Shown one piece after another: positions 36,149 to 47,390 of a stretch of DNA of 64,000 bases. A model generated the notes under the pieces. That model did not search any database. It had not been told where the DNA came from and saw only the letters and a list, made by a program, of their open reading frames with translations. Source of the stretch: Sipunculus nudus (lineage: Eukaryota; Annelida; Sipuncula; Golfingiida; Sipunculidae); the NCBI GenBank assembly GCA_026874595.1, contig CM049306.1, positions 43,586,019 through 43,650,018 on the forward strand, given 5' to 3'. The translations under genes and the position numbers were made by a program. Each line of letters starts with the position of its first letter. The stretch's first letter is position 1.

Positions 36149-37850
36149 CAAGTGACCCATGGGTCATGACGCTCAGCCGACTGACAAGTTGACAATATTT
36201 CCTTGCACAGACAACTAATGAAGATAATGTATGTGGCATCATTGTTCATGCATATTAGCTCAAGTTCATCAAGACCCATCAGCACAACAAATTTGATGAC
36301 AATCCAACCAGCCTTTCCTGAGGAATCTGGCAATTTCTGTGTATTTTGCATTATTTCTGGGGTGCTCAAACATACCTGAAAAGAATATAGGTCACATTGA
36401 CCAAATTTCAGGTTTCTAGGGAGAACTTTTGAGGAACTCTCAGGATGTCAAGTTAGAAGATTCTGGGACCAATGGTTATGATTTGTGCCCTACTTTCAAT
36501 TATTCCGAGGGCTGCTTATAGGCCCCATAGCTTAGAAAATATGGGTAACAGAGACCTCAATTCAAGTTTCCAAGGAGACTTTTCATGAACCTTCCTGGAT
36601 TTTAGGATAGAACATTCCAGGTCCAATGTTTATGATTTGTGCCAAACTTTGGTATCAAATTTAAATTATGCTGGGGTGCTTATAAGCCCAATAGCTCAGA
36701 ATATTGTTAACAGAGACCTAATTTCAAGTTTCCAAGGATATTGTTTACAGACCTCTCTGGATTCTAGGACCAATGGTTACAATTTGTGTACTGTTAACGG
36801 AAGACCACATCTTTGAAGGTCTCAAAATAGAGGGGGAAAAAATGTGTTTACATTTTTTTTTTAAATCCAGGTAGCGCCACAGTCTGCAAGAACTGATGAC
36901 ACATTCCATGATGAATATGCATGCAAAGAATAATGCCGATCAATGCATTAGTTGTTCAGATACTAGAGCTTTTGTATCAAATTTTTAGTTATAGCTATAA
37001 TTCGGACAATATAGATGACAGAGACCTAATTTCAGGTTTCCAAGGAGACTTTTCATGGGCCTCCCAGCATGTCAAGAAAAAAGATTCTAGGTCTAGTTGT
37101 TACGATTTGTGCCCTGTTAACACATGATGGCATCTTTTAAGGTCTCAAAATAGAGAAAAAAAATCGTAAAAAATTGTAAAAATACAAGTGGCGTCACCAG
37201 TCAGCATAAACTGATGAAACACTCCATGACCAATATCCATGCAAAGAATCATGGTGATCAATGCATTAGTTGTCCAGATACTTGAGTTTTGTATTAAATT
37301 TTTTATTATTCTAGGGGGTACCTCGGTGCCCTATAGCTTGAAGAATATGGGTTAAAGGGACCTAACTCCAGGTTTCCACAGAGACTTTTCATGGGCCTTT
37401 CTGGAAGTAAAGTTAAAAGATTCCAGGTCCAGTGGTTATGATTTGTGCCCTGTTAACAGATGATGGCATCTTTTAGAGTCTCAAAAATATAGAAAAAAAT
37501 GGAATAAATACAGGTGGTGCCACCAGTCTGCAGAAACTGATGAAACACTCCATGATCAATATCCATGCAAAAAATCATGGTGATCAATGCATTCAGATAC
37601 TTGAGCTGTTGTATCAAATTTTTCATTATTCTGGGGGGTACTTCGGAGCCCCACAGCTTGAAGAATATGGGTAACAGAGACCTAATTCCAGGTTTCCTAG
37701 GAGATTTTTCATGGACCACTCTGGATCTTAAGTTAGAAGATTCCAGGTCCAGTGGTTACAATTTGTGCCATGTTAACGGACAGATGGCCGGATGGCCGAC
37801 GGACAAAGAGTGATCGCAATAGCTCTGATGACTTACAGTCAGCTGAGCTA
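36149..37850 (+). repeat. Hairpin-ended element, family H, apparently full length (1.7 kb)
   Basis: It starts CAAGTGACCCATGGGTCATG, the family head seen at 55041 and 56601, and ends with the GACGGACAAAG tract and hairpin TAGCTCTGATGACT / AGTCAGCTGAGCTA (37820-37850). Inside, a block with AGAGACCTAATTTCAGG and a CTTTTCATGGG-like block recurs about five times (near 36549, 36711, 37019, 37356 and 37675). The 110-codon minus-strand frame at its left end belongs to the repeat. Confidence 0.75.
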
Positions 37851-39899
37851 AAAAGTTACAGTGACCAAAATTGGCTCACAACTCAGTGAATATCAAACAT
37901 GTATACTTACCCTATGGGTTAATTCATGTTAAAATATCAAGTGCTGCTTCCTGTTTTAATGCTGTTTGTTGTTTTTATTTGGTTATTTCAATTCTTTTAA
38001 TACTGTGGACAAATTAATAAATTTTGGGGAAACCACCATTACATCTAGAACCATTTTTAGCCATGTGACTCTGAAAGCAGTCATGGGACTAAATAATACA
38101 TATATATGCATGTTTATATACATAACAATAATTGATGTGTGTCATTTTAATCTCATCATTCACTCGTAAACAGTCATTCTTATTTAAGCTTAAAAGGACA
38201 AAGATTTATGCCACATGGTTTAAATCTTGCAATGTCAGTGAGTAAAATATTCTGATGCAAGAAGGGCCACATATCAATGGATTACTAAACAGGATAAAAT
38301 TTACATCCTTGTTTACCTGTCATAAATCTAAAGAAACTCCTGAATAATTAACAAACGAACACACACAATCTGAATCAGGTAAAAAATCTTCAGGTAAGGA
38401 AAGAGCAAACTGTAAGAGTAGATACAATGAAAGGTCACTCAGTGTTCAACCTAATATTTAGCCAAACACATCAACTTACGAGGAAAATTAATAATAAAGT
38501 GCTAGAAATCACTCAACGTTCATCGATGAAGGCTAGCTTATGAATCCATACCATGACAGTGTCTCCCAAGCTAATCTGCACCTTCCCTGACAGTGTGATA
38601 TTAAATTGTATTATTCACTGAGGTTACATGTGTACCAGTATACATAATTACATTATTTTTCATATATAAACTTCGCAAAGCCTGCTATAAGAATCTTAAA
38701 TTTGAACCAACAGCCCTTTTTATGGCCCCAGTATCAGGTATATGCATTGGTTTTTGTTATAATGATGAAGGTCATCTAGAATCAATGGAAAACCATTAAT
38801 TAGCAGATGTATCACCATCAACCAAGGTATATTCAGGACTCTCAGTGCTGCCACTCTACATTTTATGAAAAAAAAGTATATATCTTGCAAGTAAAGTCTG
38901 GAAAAAATAAGAAAAAAGTATAAATTAATGCCTTATTGCAGAAAATGTGTACAAAGTTACTGTATGTGATACTTTTAAACGAAGTACAGCAATTAAATGT
39001 TCATATAGGGTTAGTAAATGCAAGATGTTACTTTCCCGACATGGCAAGTAGTTTCAAAGGTTAATGTAGAGCCCTGTACATCAGGGGTAGATTTTCCTGG
39101 CAGGGAAAACACAATACGTCCCTTTAAACTATGATCCTTTATAAATACAGAAATATTTAGAAAATATTTACTTGATAAAAAAGGTGAACATTAATGCATC
39201 ATTGTGTAATAAGACTGTAATTGCTGGGGGCATGGCCATCAGGTGTTCCTAAGCATTTTGTGGAAAGTCTTATATATACATTGGGCAGGTGAAGCCTTAT
39301 ACTGCCGGTAGTGCTCGGAGAGAACCCACCATATATTGAGTTAATAGAGTGATATCAATACCACAGTATTTCCTCAGCACATAGGAGCTTCCAGAGCCAT
39401 TCAAAGTACAGCGCGGATCACCAGTCAGCAAATATTTGCAGTCACAAATCCAAATCACCATTTCTCAGAGTGTTGACGATATCCTTTAACTCTGATGAGA
39501 CGCAGCAAAAGTGCCAGCCCATAATACATATGCTTCAATTCCTTCAGTGTATAGCAGCCCGAGTCTTATTCACCTGGTGGAGATCATAATGAGAGAACAG
39601 AGAGGTGCCGAGCATGGTCTGGATAGATAAGCATAACTCAATTTCCTAAAGTCAGAGTATGCTATTAACTAGTATTCTGTGTGCACAGATATGAATAAAG
39701 ATCATTCCCTAAAGTGATTGTTTGAATGACTAATTATGGTTGGTTTGTGTTGAGCATTTTAAAGGGGTCCTCAAAGCCAGGGTACTTAAAGCATTTAATT
39801 GGAAAAAAATCCTTTAATTTTTTCCTCATGAAAATGAAATTCTGTTTTTTTTCCTCTAAATTTGTTCATATTTTCCAGATTTTTTTTTTATGCTTCACA

Positions 39900-40315
39900 C
39901 CTAGGTACGAGGGTTCTTATCAAGATGGAAAGCAACATCAACCCTTATCCCAGTAGTTACTCCAAGCCAAGCCAAATGAGGTTTACGCTCATCGAGCAGC
40001 TACAGGTTGCTGCGGTCAAGACCTCAGCCCAGTGCGCTCCTTAAGCATGTTCTCTAAGTCAAGAGTCGCATTGCCACGCCAAGCCAAGCAGGGAGCGTAG
40101 AGGGCGCCACCGTCCATCCCAAGCTGTTGTCCTTTTAAGAAAGCTACAGTATCCACAGCCACAAAGCCAGAAGCAACCCACATTCCCTCCAACGATCTCA
40201 GCAGTGGAGACCCAGCCATGTCATTCGAGAGCCGAACTCGATCCTGTGAACGACACTACTTCAAGACCCATAGCCCTTGTACTTGCGGTTTCGGCCATTT
40301 GGACCATATTAACCG
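39900..40315 (-). repeat. Interspersed repeat, copy 1 (inverted relative to 63703-64000)
   Basis: The reverse complement of this GC-richer block (CGGTTTCGGCCATT, GAGCCGAACTCGAT, CCATCCCAAGCTGTTG, CTCAGCCCAGTGCGCTCC) matches 63703-64000 over about 300 bp with scattered mismatches. A 67-codon minus-strand frame is open here, but the other copy has an early stop in the same frame, so it is not called a gene. Confidence 0.85.
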
Positions 40316-41384
40316 TTACTCCATCTTATTGTATCTCCATGGTCTTATTGTACAGGTTTCACAGTAGTTTTTCTTAAATAATATCACATGATTCTAGTCA
40401 GAACAGTTCTACTAGATCTGTCCCTTTATGAAGATCGGCATCAGAAATAAATGGGTGTTTCCCCATTGCCCTGTCCAGCACTCCACTCTATGCAAACATA
40501 AAAACTAACAAACAGAGCGAGGTGAAAACATAGCCTCCTTGTCTTATGTAACTCCTTTTATTCGAAATTTATGACAACACATGGCAATAAAATTGTAGTT
40601 ACAAATGTGCAAAATATACAGAAAACTTAGGGAGGTAATATGGATTGTGGGTTATTTGTGTTTGTTTTTAACTTAATCCTTGTCAATAAACCATGTAATC
40701 ACATTTTCTTCATTCGTTTTACAACTATAAGCTTGTAGAGTAAACAACATTCCCTTTAATTCCGTCCCCCTGTGTGTGGGGCAAACAGGACCAAATTTCA
40801 TGCTCCATTCTAAGTAGTCCCTCCACTAAGAGTTGTAATTGGTAACCTGAGCTTGAATCAATAGATTACATCTCCAGTACACTATAAAGGAACAGCTGAT
40901 TGAATGCGATATGAAGAATACTGTTGTAATTATGCATTTACATATCCTAACCCCAGAACACCCTTACCTCCCCTGTGACTGCATCATCATGATTTAAACA
41001 TAGCCTGCCTTCTGTTCATGTGAACATACTCATTTAAAACCATAGTGAATCATGTACTAAAAGAGCTCTCCTAGTATTTATTAAAATTTACTACATCCTT
41101 GCTACTGACAGATGACTGTGTCACTATTAAACTGATGACATAAAACTTACTGTAGGAAAACACTTCAGATACATTACTTATTTGTATTTCAATATTCACA
41201 GGAAGGAATGTTAATATTATATCAGACATCATACTGGGTATACTTAAGCGAAATGCAAATAATGGAAGTCAGTTACCCTTCATTGAAAGATTTCCTCAGA
41301 AGTCATTTTTAACATGTACAGTAAAGGATCATTCTGGATGGCATCAAACAGCCCAGCATTACTCCAAATACAAAGCATTTTCAT

Positions 41385-41556
41385 GGAGCGGAACTTGGCT
41401 TAAAGACCACCTGTGTATTAAGACCAACCCTTGAGTGACCTGAAAGCATTCACATTGATTATAACTGTAAAAGACCTGTCTAATAAGACCAGGCCTGTGA
41501 TTTAAGAGCACCTTCTGTTAGTCCAATAGGTGGTCTCTATCACAGGTTTCACTGTA
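41385..41556. mobile_element. MITE-like TTAAAGACCACC element
   Basis: It runs from GAGCGGAACTTGGCTTAAAG to CAGGTTTCACTGTA, imperfect inverted termini. It shares TAAAGACCACCTG and TAGGTGGTC blocks with 42368-42512 and 26535-26905. Confidence 0.6.
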
Positions 41557-42367
41557 CTTCATTTCAGATATTTAATTATCACACTCTTTTGAATGATAAG
41601 CTATTGAAGATTAAGACTGGCACATTAAATTATATATCCATCTATGGGTCTTAGAACTCTAGCTAAGTGTGCTATGGGTATGTTGATTACAAATAATTTT
41701 ATACTGTCAAGCCTGGCTGAGTTCCTGACTACAACAATCTATTTTAGCTGTCAGTGTTGTGTTGACAGCTTTTGATATACTGAAAACAGCCAGGTGATCT
41801 GACTTCATATCTTCTGTTCAGGTGAACTCTTTGAAGTCTACACATTACTGACAAATGGATTTGTTTCCCAGTCACTTAATCATTCAATGCAAATGCATTT
41901 CTGTCAGAAAATCAAAATGAACTGTATAAAACATAATCAAAACATCAATTTTGGAAACTAATTCCCTGTCAAACTGGTCTAACTTGCCTCTACCTGAATA
42001 ATTTGTTTTTTTTTCTCATAGTGAGGATAATTATAAAAACTGCTTACTGACTGATATACTGAACTGAACATTAAACAGGAGTCTGCATGAAAGAAAAGGC
42101 TGGTTATAGAAACAAAAAGTTTAATTCAAATGTAATGAAAGCATATTTTTATGATGACTGGCCATGTTACCACATAGAACCAATCATGTTCACCTTAATC
42201 TAAATGTATGTAAAATATAATTTTAAAATATCAAAAAACTGCATTTTCTGACAGCCATGTAGGTTTCACTTTATATTCGAATTCAGATTTTCTTTTATGT
42301 TAGACTATGTATATTTTTTAAACTTATGTTTGCTGAAAGTTATATAATTCAACTGAACCATTTCTTA

Positions 42368-42512
42368 TACAGAGGAACCTGTCTTAAAGACCACCTACCT
42401 TATATGACCACCCTTAAGTAAAAGCAATTTCGCATTAGTGATAAAACCACCTGTGAATTAAGTCCATTTTGGCCAATCCCATGGGTGGTCTTATAACACA
42501 GGTTATACTGTA
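42368..42512. mobile_element. MITE-like TTAAAGACCACC element (145 bp)
   Basis: It starts TACAGAGGAACCTGTCTTAA and ends CACAGGTTATACTGTA. The ends are imperfect inverted repeats. Inner CTTAAAGACCACCTACC and GGGTGGTCTTATAA are also roughly complementary. Confidence 0.65.
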
Positions 42513-42675
42513 TCTAAAATTTTATGGTTGTGAGAGTTAAACACATTATGTCTACTGTTAGGAAATGTCCATTCACAAAGCAAAGGAATGTAAAAGTATT
42601 CAAAAATATGATTTTCATAACAAGAGGAAAGGCTCCATCAAAATTAAGCAACTACAATAAACTTTGTGGAATTTA

Positions 42676-43063
42676 TGTCCCCTGCTTCTGTCTCTTGGTA
42701 TTTTAGATTCCTTTGAACTTGATGCTTCTCAATAATTTAGTTTTTATTTTTCCCTGAAGATGTCTCCACATGTCATAATTTTAGTTGTGAATAGGGAACA
42801 ATAGGGAATTTTTTGGTTTGTTTAGGAGCTGGTGATAAAAAATATTCAGATAGACACTCGAAAACCAATCCCAACCAAGGTATGTATGAGAGCAATCACT
42901 GACCCAAATTTGAATGAAATCAGATTATATTTAGGAAAGTTATTGCACAGAAACAAAAACCTGATGGATGTACAGACAGACAGAGGGAAGGACAGACGGA
43001 CAGGCAGATGGACAGACAGACAAACCCAAATCGTTGTCCTCCATTCCGCAGAAGCGGGGAACA
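42676..43063. mobile_element. MITE-like TIR element, TGTCCCC type (388 bp)
   Basis: It begins TGTCCCCTGCTTCTG and ends CAGAAGCGGGGAACA, 13 of 15 terminal bases complementary. This is the best-preserved copy of the family also found at 20186-20560, and it is the source type of the 141-bp tandem repeat at 18727-19277. A GACAGACAGA/GACGGAC tract lies at its 3' side. It has no coding capacity. Confidence 0.85.
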
Positions 43064-45081
43064 ACAACTTAATTGTTTAACAACTGAAGCAATGTAATGG
43101 ACCAGCAAGTAAAATCTATGCTATCCTTGAGTTAAAAGCATCTACTACACTGGTCATGTACAAGCTGTTCCTAACACTTTGGAAGTGTTCAAAAAACAAA
43201 AACACAATGTGTTTTGATGTATCAGCAAACATTTTTGGAATCACCTTCTGACCAGGTGGTTTATCAGAAAACTTCAAGGGCATTTTGCATTGTCAAGTCG
43301 AACAAGTATTTGAAAGAATCATTTCCCTTTGGTGTTGTTCAATTCAGTGCTCCCAATTTTCTAAACTATTAACTGCTCAGTTTGAAGCAACCTTTAAATA
43401 ATACTGAACAGGTAGAACAACCTGCTTACAAATATTCCTTAGTTTGCTACCCAGTTTTTGAATCTATAAAATCGTTTGGTGACATCTGTTACGATGATAA
43501 CATTCTTCCACAAGGCTTGTTATAGTTTCTATTGATTATAGGGGAAGAAACATCTGTGCACATGATGTTGTCTTGCTGTCATAGAGATCCACTATTTCTA
43601 GCACAGGTTGGTCTTTTTTCCTCCTAGAATCAGGTTTTGGCTTATAGATTTATCAGTGTTTAACATGCCACAATTCTTTCTTTAACAAGGTTTCGATCAG
43701 CAGGCACTGGTTTCTAAATAAGGTGGTTAATACAACAAGCAACTGTGTCTACAGTCAATTTATTCCTGTCTCAATATAACAGTTAGAACCTCAAGTAACC
43801 ATTTTTTATACCAAGTGCAAAAGTGAATATGGCCCACTCAACACAGCCAACCAAGTCAACCCTTCTTGATAATGTAACACCAGAGTCTGGTGACGTGACC
43901 TCTGACCTAATAAAACATGAATGGTGTTTGCGATGAATTGAACTAAGGATAGATATTATATATTAGTTAATAAATTATGTATGCACATTCAAAGAAGTTA
44001 CATTATCCCAAAATATGTCAGAGATATAAGAAAGACAGGGCACTAAAATAGCGAACAGTATTAACATTTATCCTTGTACATCAAATAAGTAGCAACAGGT
44101 CGGCCATTACCTTAACCTTTCAGCTCGATGTACACTGAATTCACTCAGTCAATATTTTATGTATAATTCTATACAGCAAATTTCACTTCTATATACAGGG
44201 CACATAAATTAATTCTTTGATAATTGATCATCTGTTGCTTTTTTTTACCTTTCAACCATAGAATATATATTTTACAACTGATACCTACCACCAGTCATAT
44301 AAATGCAAGTGTGACACCTGTGATGAAGCAGATACCTAAACACATCTATAACAGAGTAACAGGCAGCCACAAAAACTAGTGAGGACACCAGTATGTCCAA
44401 TAGGTCAACCTTGAGATCATACACATAAATATCACCTTCTCCATAAGATAAGTGGGTGGGGTTGTCTGGAATCAAACACTGACCACTGGTCAGCATTGTA
44501 AGGAAAACAGAACAAGTGGGGGGGCTATATGTTTTCTCAGTAAATATGCCATTCACTGGACCTGTATATACAGTCAATTTCCCATTACCGCTGCTTGTTC
44601 TCCATACCGAACCATGCAATTTCAGTCACCACAGTGATGCGTTGTGACATTGTGCAATCAATTTCCACACAATCATCTAAATGAGTCTGCTGTATTATAA
44701 GCATAGTAACCATTTCCTTGTTTTCAGGGGTGATCAATCCATGTTCATACAGACAGATCCACAGGAAGCTGCCTAAGTCAGTTCTTCTTTTTCTTCTATT
44801 CTACCACGAAACAGCAACTAAACACACAAGACTTGCTTTACAAAGTATATCACTAAATACCACTGGCAAAGCTTGTCACATGAAACTGATGTGCCTGATA
44901 AAGGAACGTCTGCCAATCACCTGTAATAATCCCCAGGTATTATAACAAGAGACTTTGCATGTCTGTACCATGTTTATAAGAAAATCACTATAATTAAATA
45001 AACCTTAAAATATGTTTGTGAGTCCACAAAAGACAATGAAACTTGTCTACAGCTGAAACAGGTGGTGCTACTAGTGTCCTT

Positions 45082-46485
45082 TACTGTAAAATCTCCACTT
45101 AAAACCGCGGTTTAATCAAGAAATTCAAACTCTTGAAATCAGGTTGATTTCCTGAAAGCACTGTGCGGTTTATACTAGAAGGGTTTCCTGAATATCTTCC
45201 TGACAGACATCGTTTTTGGGCTGGTGAGTGGGCGATAATATTGCAACTTTTGAAGGCCTTCTTAGCAGCAGTCTCGCATGCATGGGAGCCGTGTGTATTA
45301 CGATTATTTGTTATTTATAAATGAAATATTTGCTGATTAGTTTTTCGTGTGATATATAACTTGTTATAAAATCTTGGTAACTGTCACCAAATAATACGTT
45401 TACAACAACCCTGCTGTAACACACAGCGGCCCCATTCGTTGGGCATGGTCAAGCAAAATTGAAATAAAAGCCTACTTTAAACCCATTTTCGGCATTATTT
45501 AGCAATAATTATTTGTTTAAAACGTAAAATGAATAAAAAGCTGACATCGTAAAGAGTCACACAATGGCAGACGATGGTTTTAAAATCAAGTCTGAGTGCC
45601 GCCATGTGCTGAAACGCCCCGGTATTCTGCTAAGAATATTTTGAACGGCTGTATGCGGTGGGTGGTAAACAGAACAGGCACCTATTTCGTCCCAGCGTGC
45701 CTTGCGCGAACCACCTTGACAAAATGGCTCCCCACACGGAAACTTTCTTCAGGAAAAAAAATTGCTTACCCCGACTGGCCACTTTAATTTACCTTAAAAT
45801 CACTCGTTTTCAAGCGTCATGTTTCCTATCCATGCGTATTTCGACAAGGTAACTTCAGTTACTTTGATATTTAGTTAAGTTGACCAGCGATGTTTTCAAA
45901 CGCACCAGCAAATTGTGACATGGAACGAAGTCAACGTATGATGTGACGATGATAATACCGAAGTTACCGGTATGAAAATGATTTGAATCTTCCGAGTAAT
46001 TCCAGAAAATGGAATTTTCATAAAAAAATTAAGATTTCAAAATGTTACTTTTAAAATTAAAATATACAGTGACTTGAAATGGATCAGCAGAATATTTTTT
46101 CTGAAATAATGACAAATCAGTAGCAAACAAGAATACGGCACGGAATATAAAATCTGTATAAACAGGCACAGGTTCACCGGCCCTTGTGTCTTCCCAAACT
46201 TCATGCTTGAGTGACCCTGCAAAAAAGTGTTATGATGTGTTTAAATAAAATGCCCAAGGAATTTTAAAAGTGGACAGGAATGGCCAAGTCGCAACCGACG
46301 CGTGTTCATTTCTAGATGATAGCTTGATTGTGTCTTATGTCAAATCAATCCGTAGCGAAAGTTGGTTCGGTTTTAAAGGGGGGTTCTTAGTATTTGAGCC
46401 CCTCGCGGTGTCTCACCTGGAATTTCGGCGAAGTCTGGGTGCGGTTTTAATTGGAAGTGCGGTTTTAAGTGGAGATTTTACGGTA
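45082..46485. mobile_element. TIR element with CCACTTAAAACCGC ends (1.4 kb)
   Basis: TACTGTAAAATCTCCACTTA plus AAACCGC at 45082-45108 is inverted at 46459-46485 (GCGGTTTTAAGTGGAG, then ATTTTACGGTA), giving about 27-bp termini with few mismatches. The interior is richer in CpG than its surroundings. A 26-codon frame from ATGGCAGACGATGG at 45564 is too short to call. It may be one large non-autonomous element or a smaller one enlarged by an insertion. Confidence 0.7.
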
Positions 46486-47215
46486 TGCTGAATAATACAA
46501 AAGGAAAAGAACTCCATATATGCAAACCAAATTTTAAGGCAATTCATACATTAATTGTTGAGTTGTTGTAGGTTTATATGAAATTTTACTCTAAAAAATA
46601 AACACAGTAAAATGTCACAATAGTTAATGAAATTTCTATTTGGGTTTGCAATTTCTGTTCATAAGTTTGAATGCAGACATATTTTAAGATCCAATGGAAT
46701 ATTTTTATGCAGCAACCTTGGTTACTATGAAGAGTAATTTTCAAGGAGTTAACAAGTGTGTATTTTGTTCAACAGCTCACAAGATATATGTCTCTATGAA
46801 CTTTTTTTTGGTTCCTACAGTTTATATTTCATGCCCTGTTAATTACATGATGAATAGCCGTCAGTCAGCCAGTCAGATGACAGAAACATAACCAGTGCTA
46901 CAGCCCTGGGGATTTGATTATAACAATATTTTTGAAAGACATTTGGATAACCTAATATGTGGAGATACAGTTAACACAGTCATGACTCTTAAAGTATTAC
47001 AGGAGACCCTCTTCCAGAAAATAACCCATTTGCGAATGATTAAATTTTAACAAGTGGTATTGCAAGACCGCAAAAATACTGGCTCTTTTGTAACCTATTT
47101 AAAAATTTAAGGTCAAGCTTACTTCAAAATGTGTCACATTCTAACACTTTGTACTGATCATTCAGAATGGGTAAGGAAGTATTTTGATAATAAACAACAA
47201 GTGTCCCTGACTCAC

Positions 47216-47390
47216 GTGTAAACGTTCCCCCATCCTCCAAGTTTCTCTTCCTCCTGCACTGTGACACGCGTCCTCGTGTCTCCTTTACTCTTCTTGTTCT
47301 GGTTGACCTTGGACAGAGCCTCCTCCCAGTACAGCTCTATACTATGATGGGTGACCTTGCCCACCACCGGTGGTGGAGGTCGTTCAGGAG
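47216..47390 (-). CDS. FANK1: FANK1 exon 2: N-terminal half of the FN3 domain
   Basis: The minus-strand acceptor TTATTTCAG (AG at 47392-47391) and donor GTGAGT bound 175 bases, that is 2 + 57 codons + 2. The product contains PPVVGKVTHHSIELYW, a near-exact match to the start of the FN3 domain of vertebrate FANK1, then a charged Lys-rich loop (NQNKKSKGDTRTR), an EEE cluster and GGWGNVYT. The Pro-rich start, the first Trp of the FN3 core and the VYTGY junction into exon 3 all fit the family. The charged loop is where the family varies. The first two bases complete an Ala codon begun in exon 1. No frameshift or stop is present. Confidence 0.97.

Larger units (their letters stand above)
25720..47215 (-). 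other. FANK1: FANK1 intron 2 (about 21.5 kb)
   Basis: It runs from the donor GTGAGT (47215-47210) to the acceptor TTTTCCAG at 25720. It contains poly-C tracts, several TIR elements, a family H element, two GC/CpG-richer islands and much unassigned AT-rich DNA. No further FANK1 exon is needed, because exons 2 and 3 join in phase and match the family without a gap. Confidence 0.85.

Noticed and set aside
44272-44619. 115-codon minus-strand frame with a hydrophobic stretch
   Set aside because: No recognisable domain, no splice or start support, and it lies within a FANK1 intron. Length is compatible with chance.
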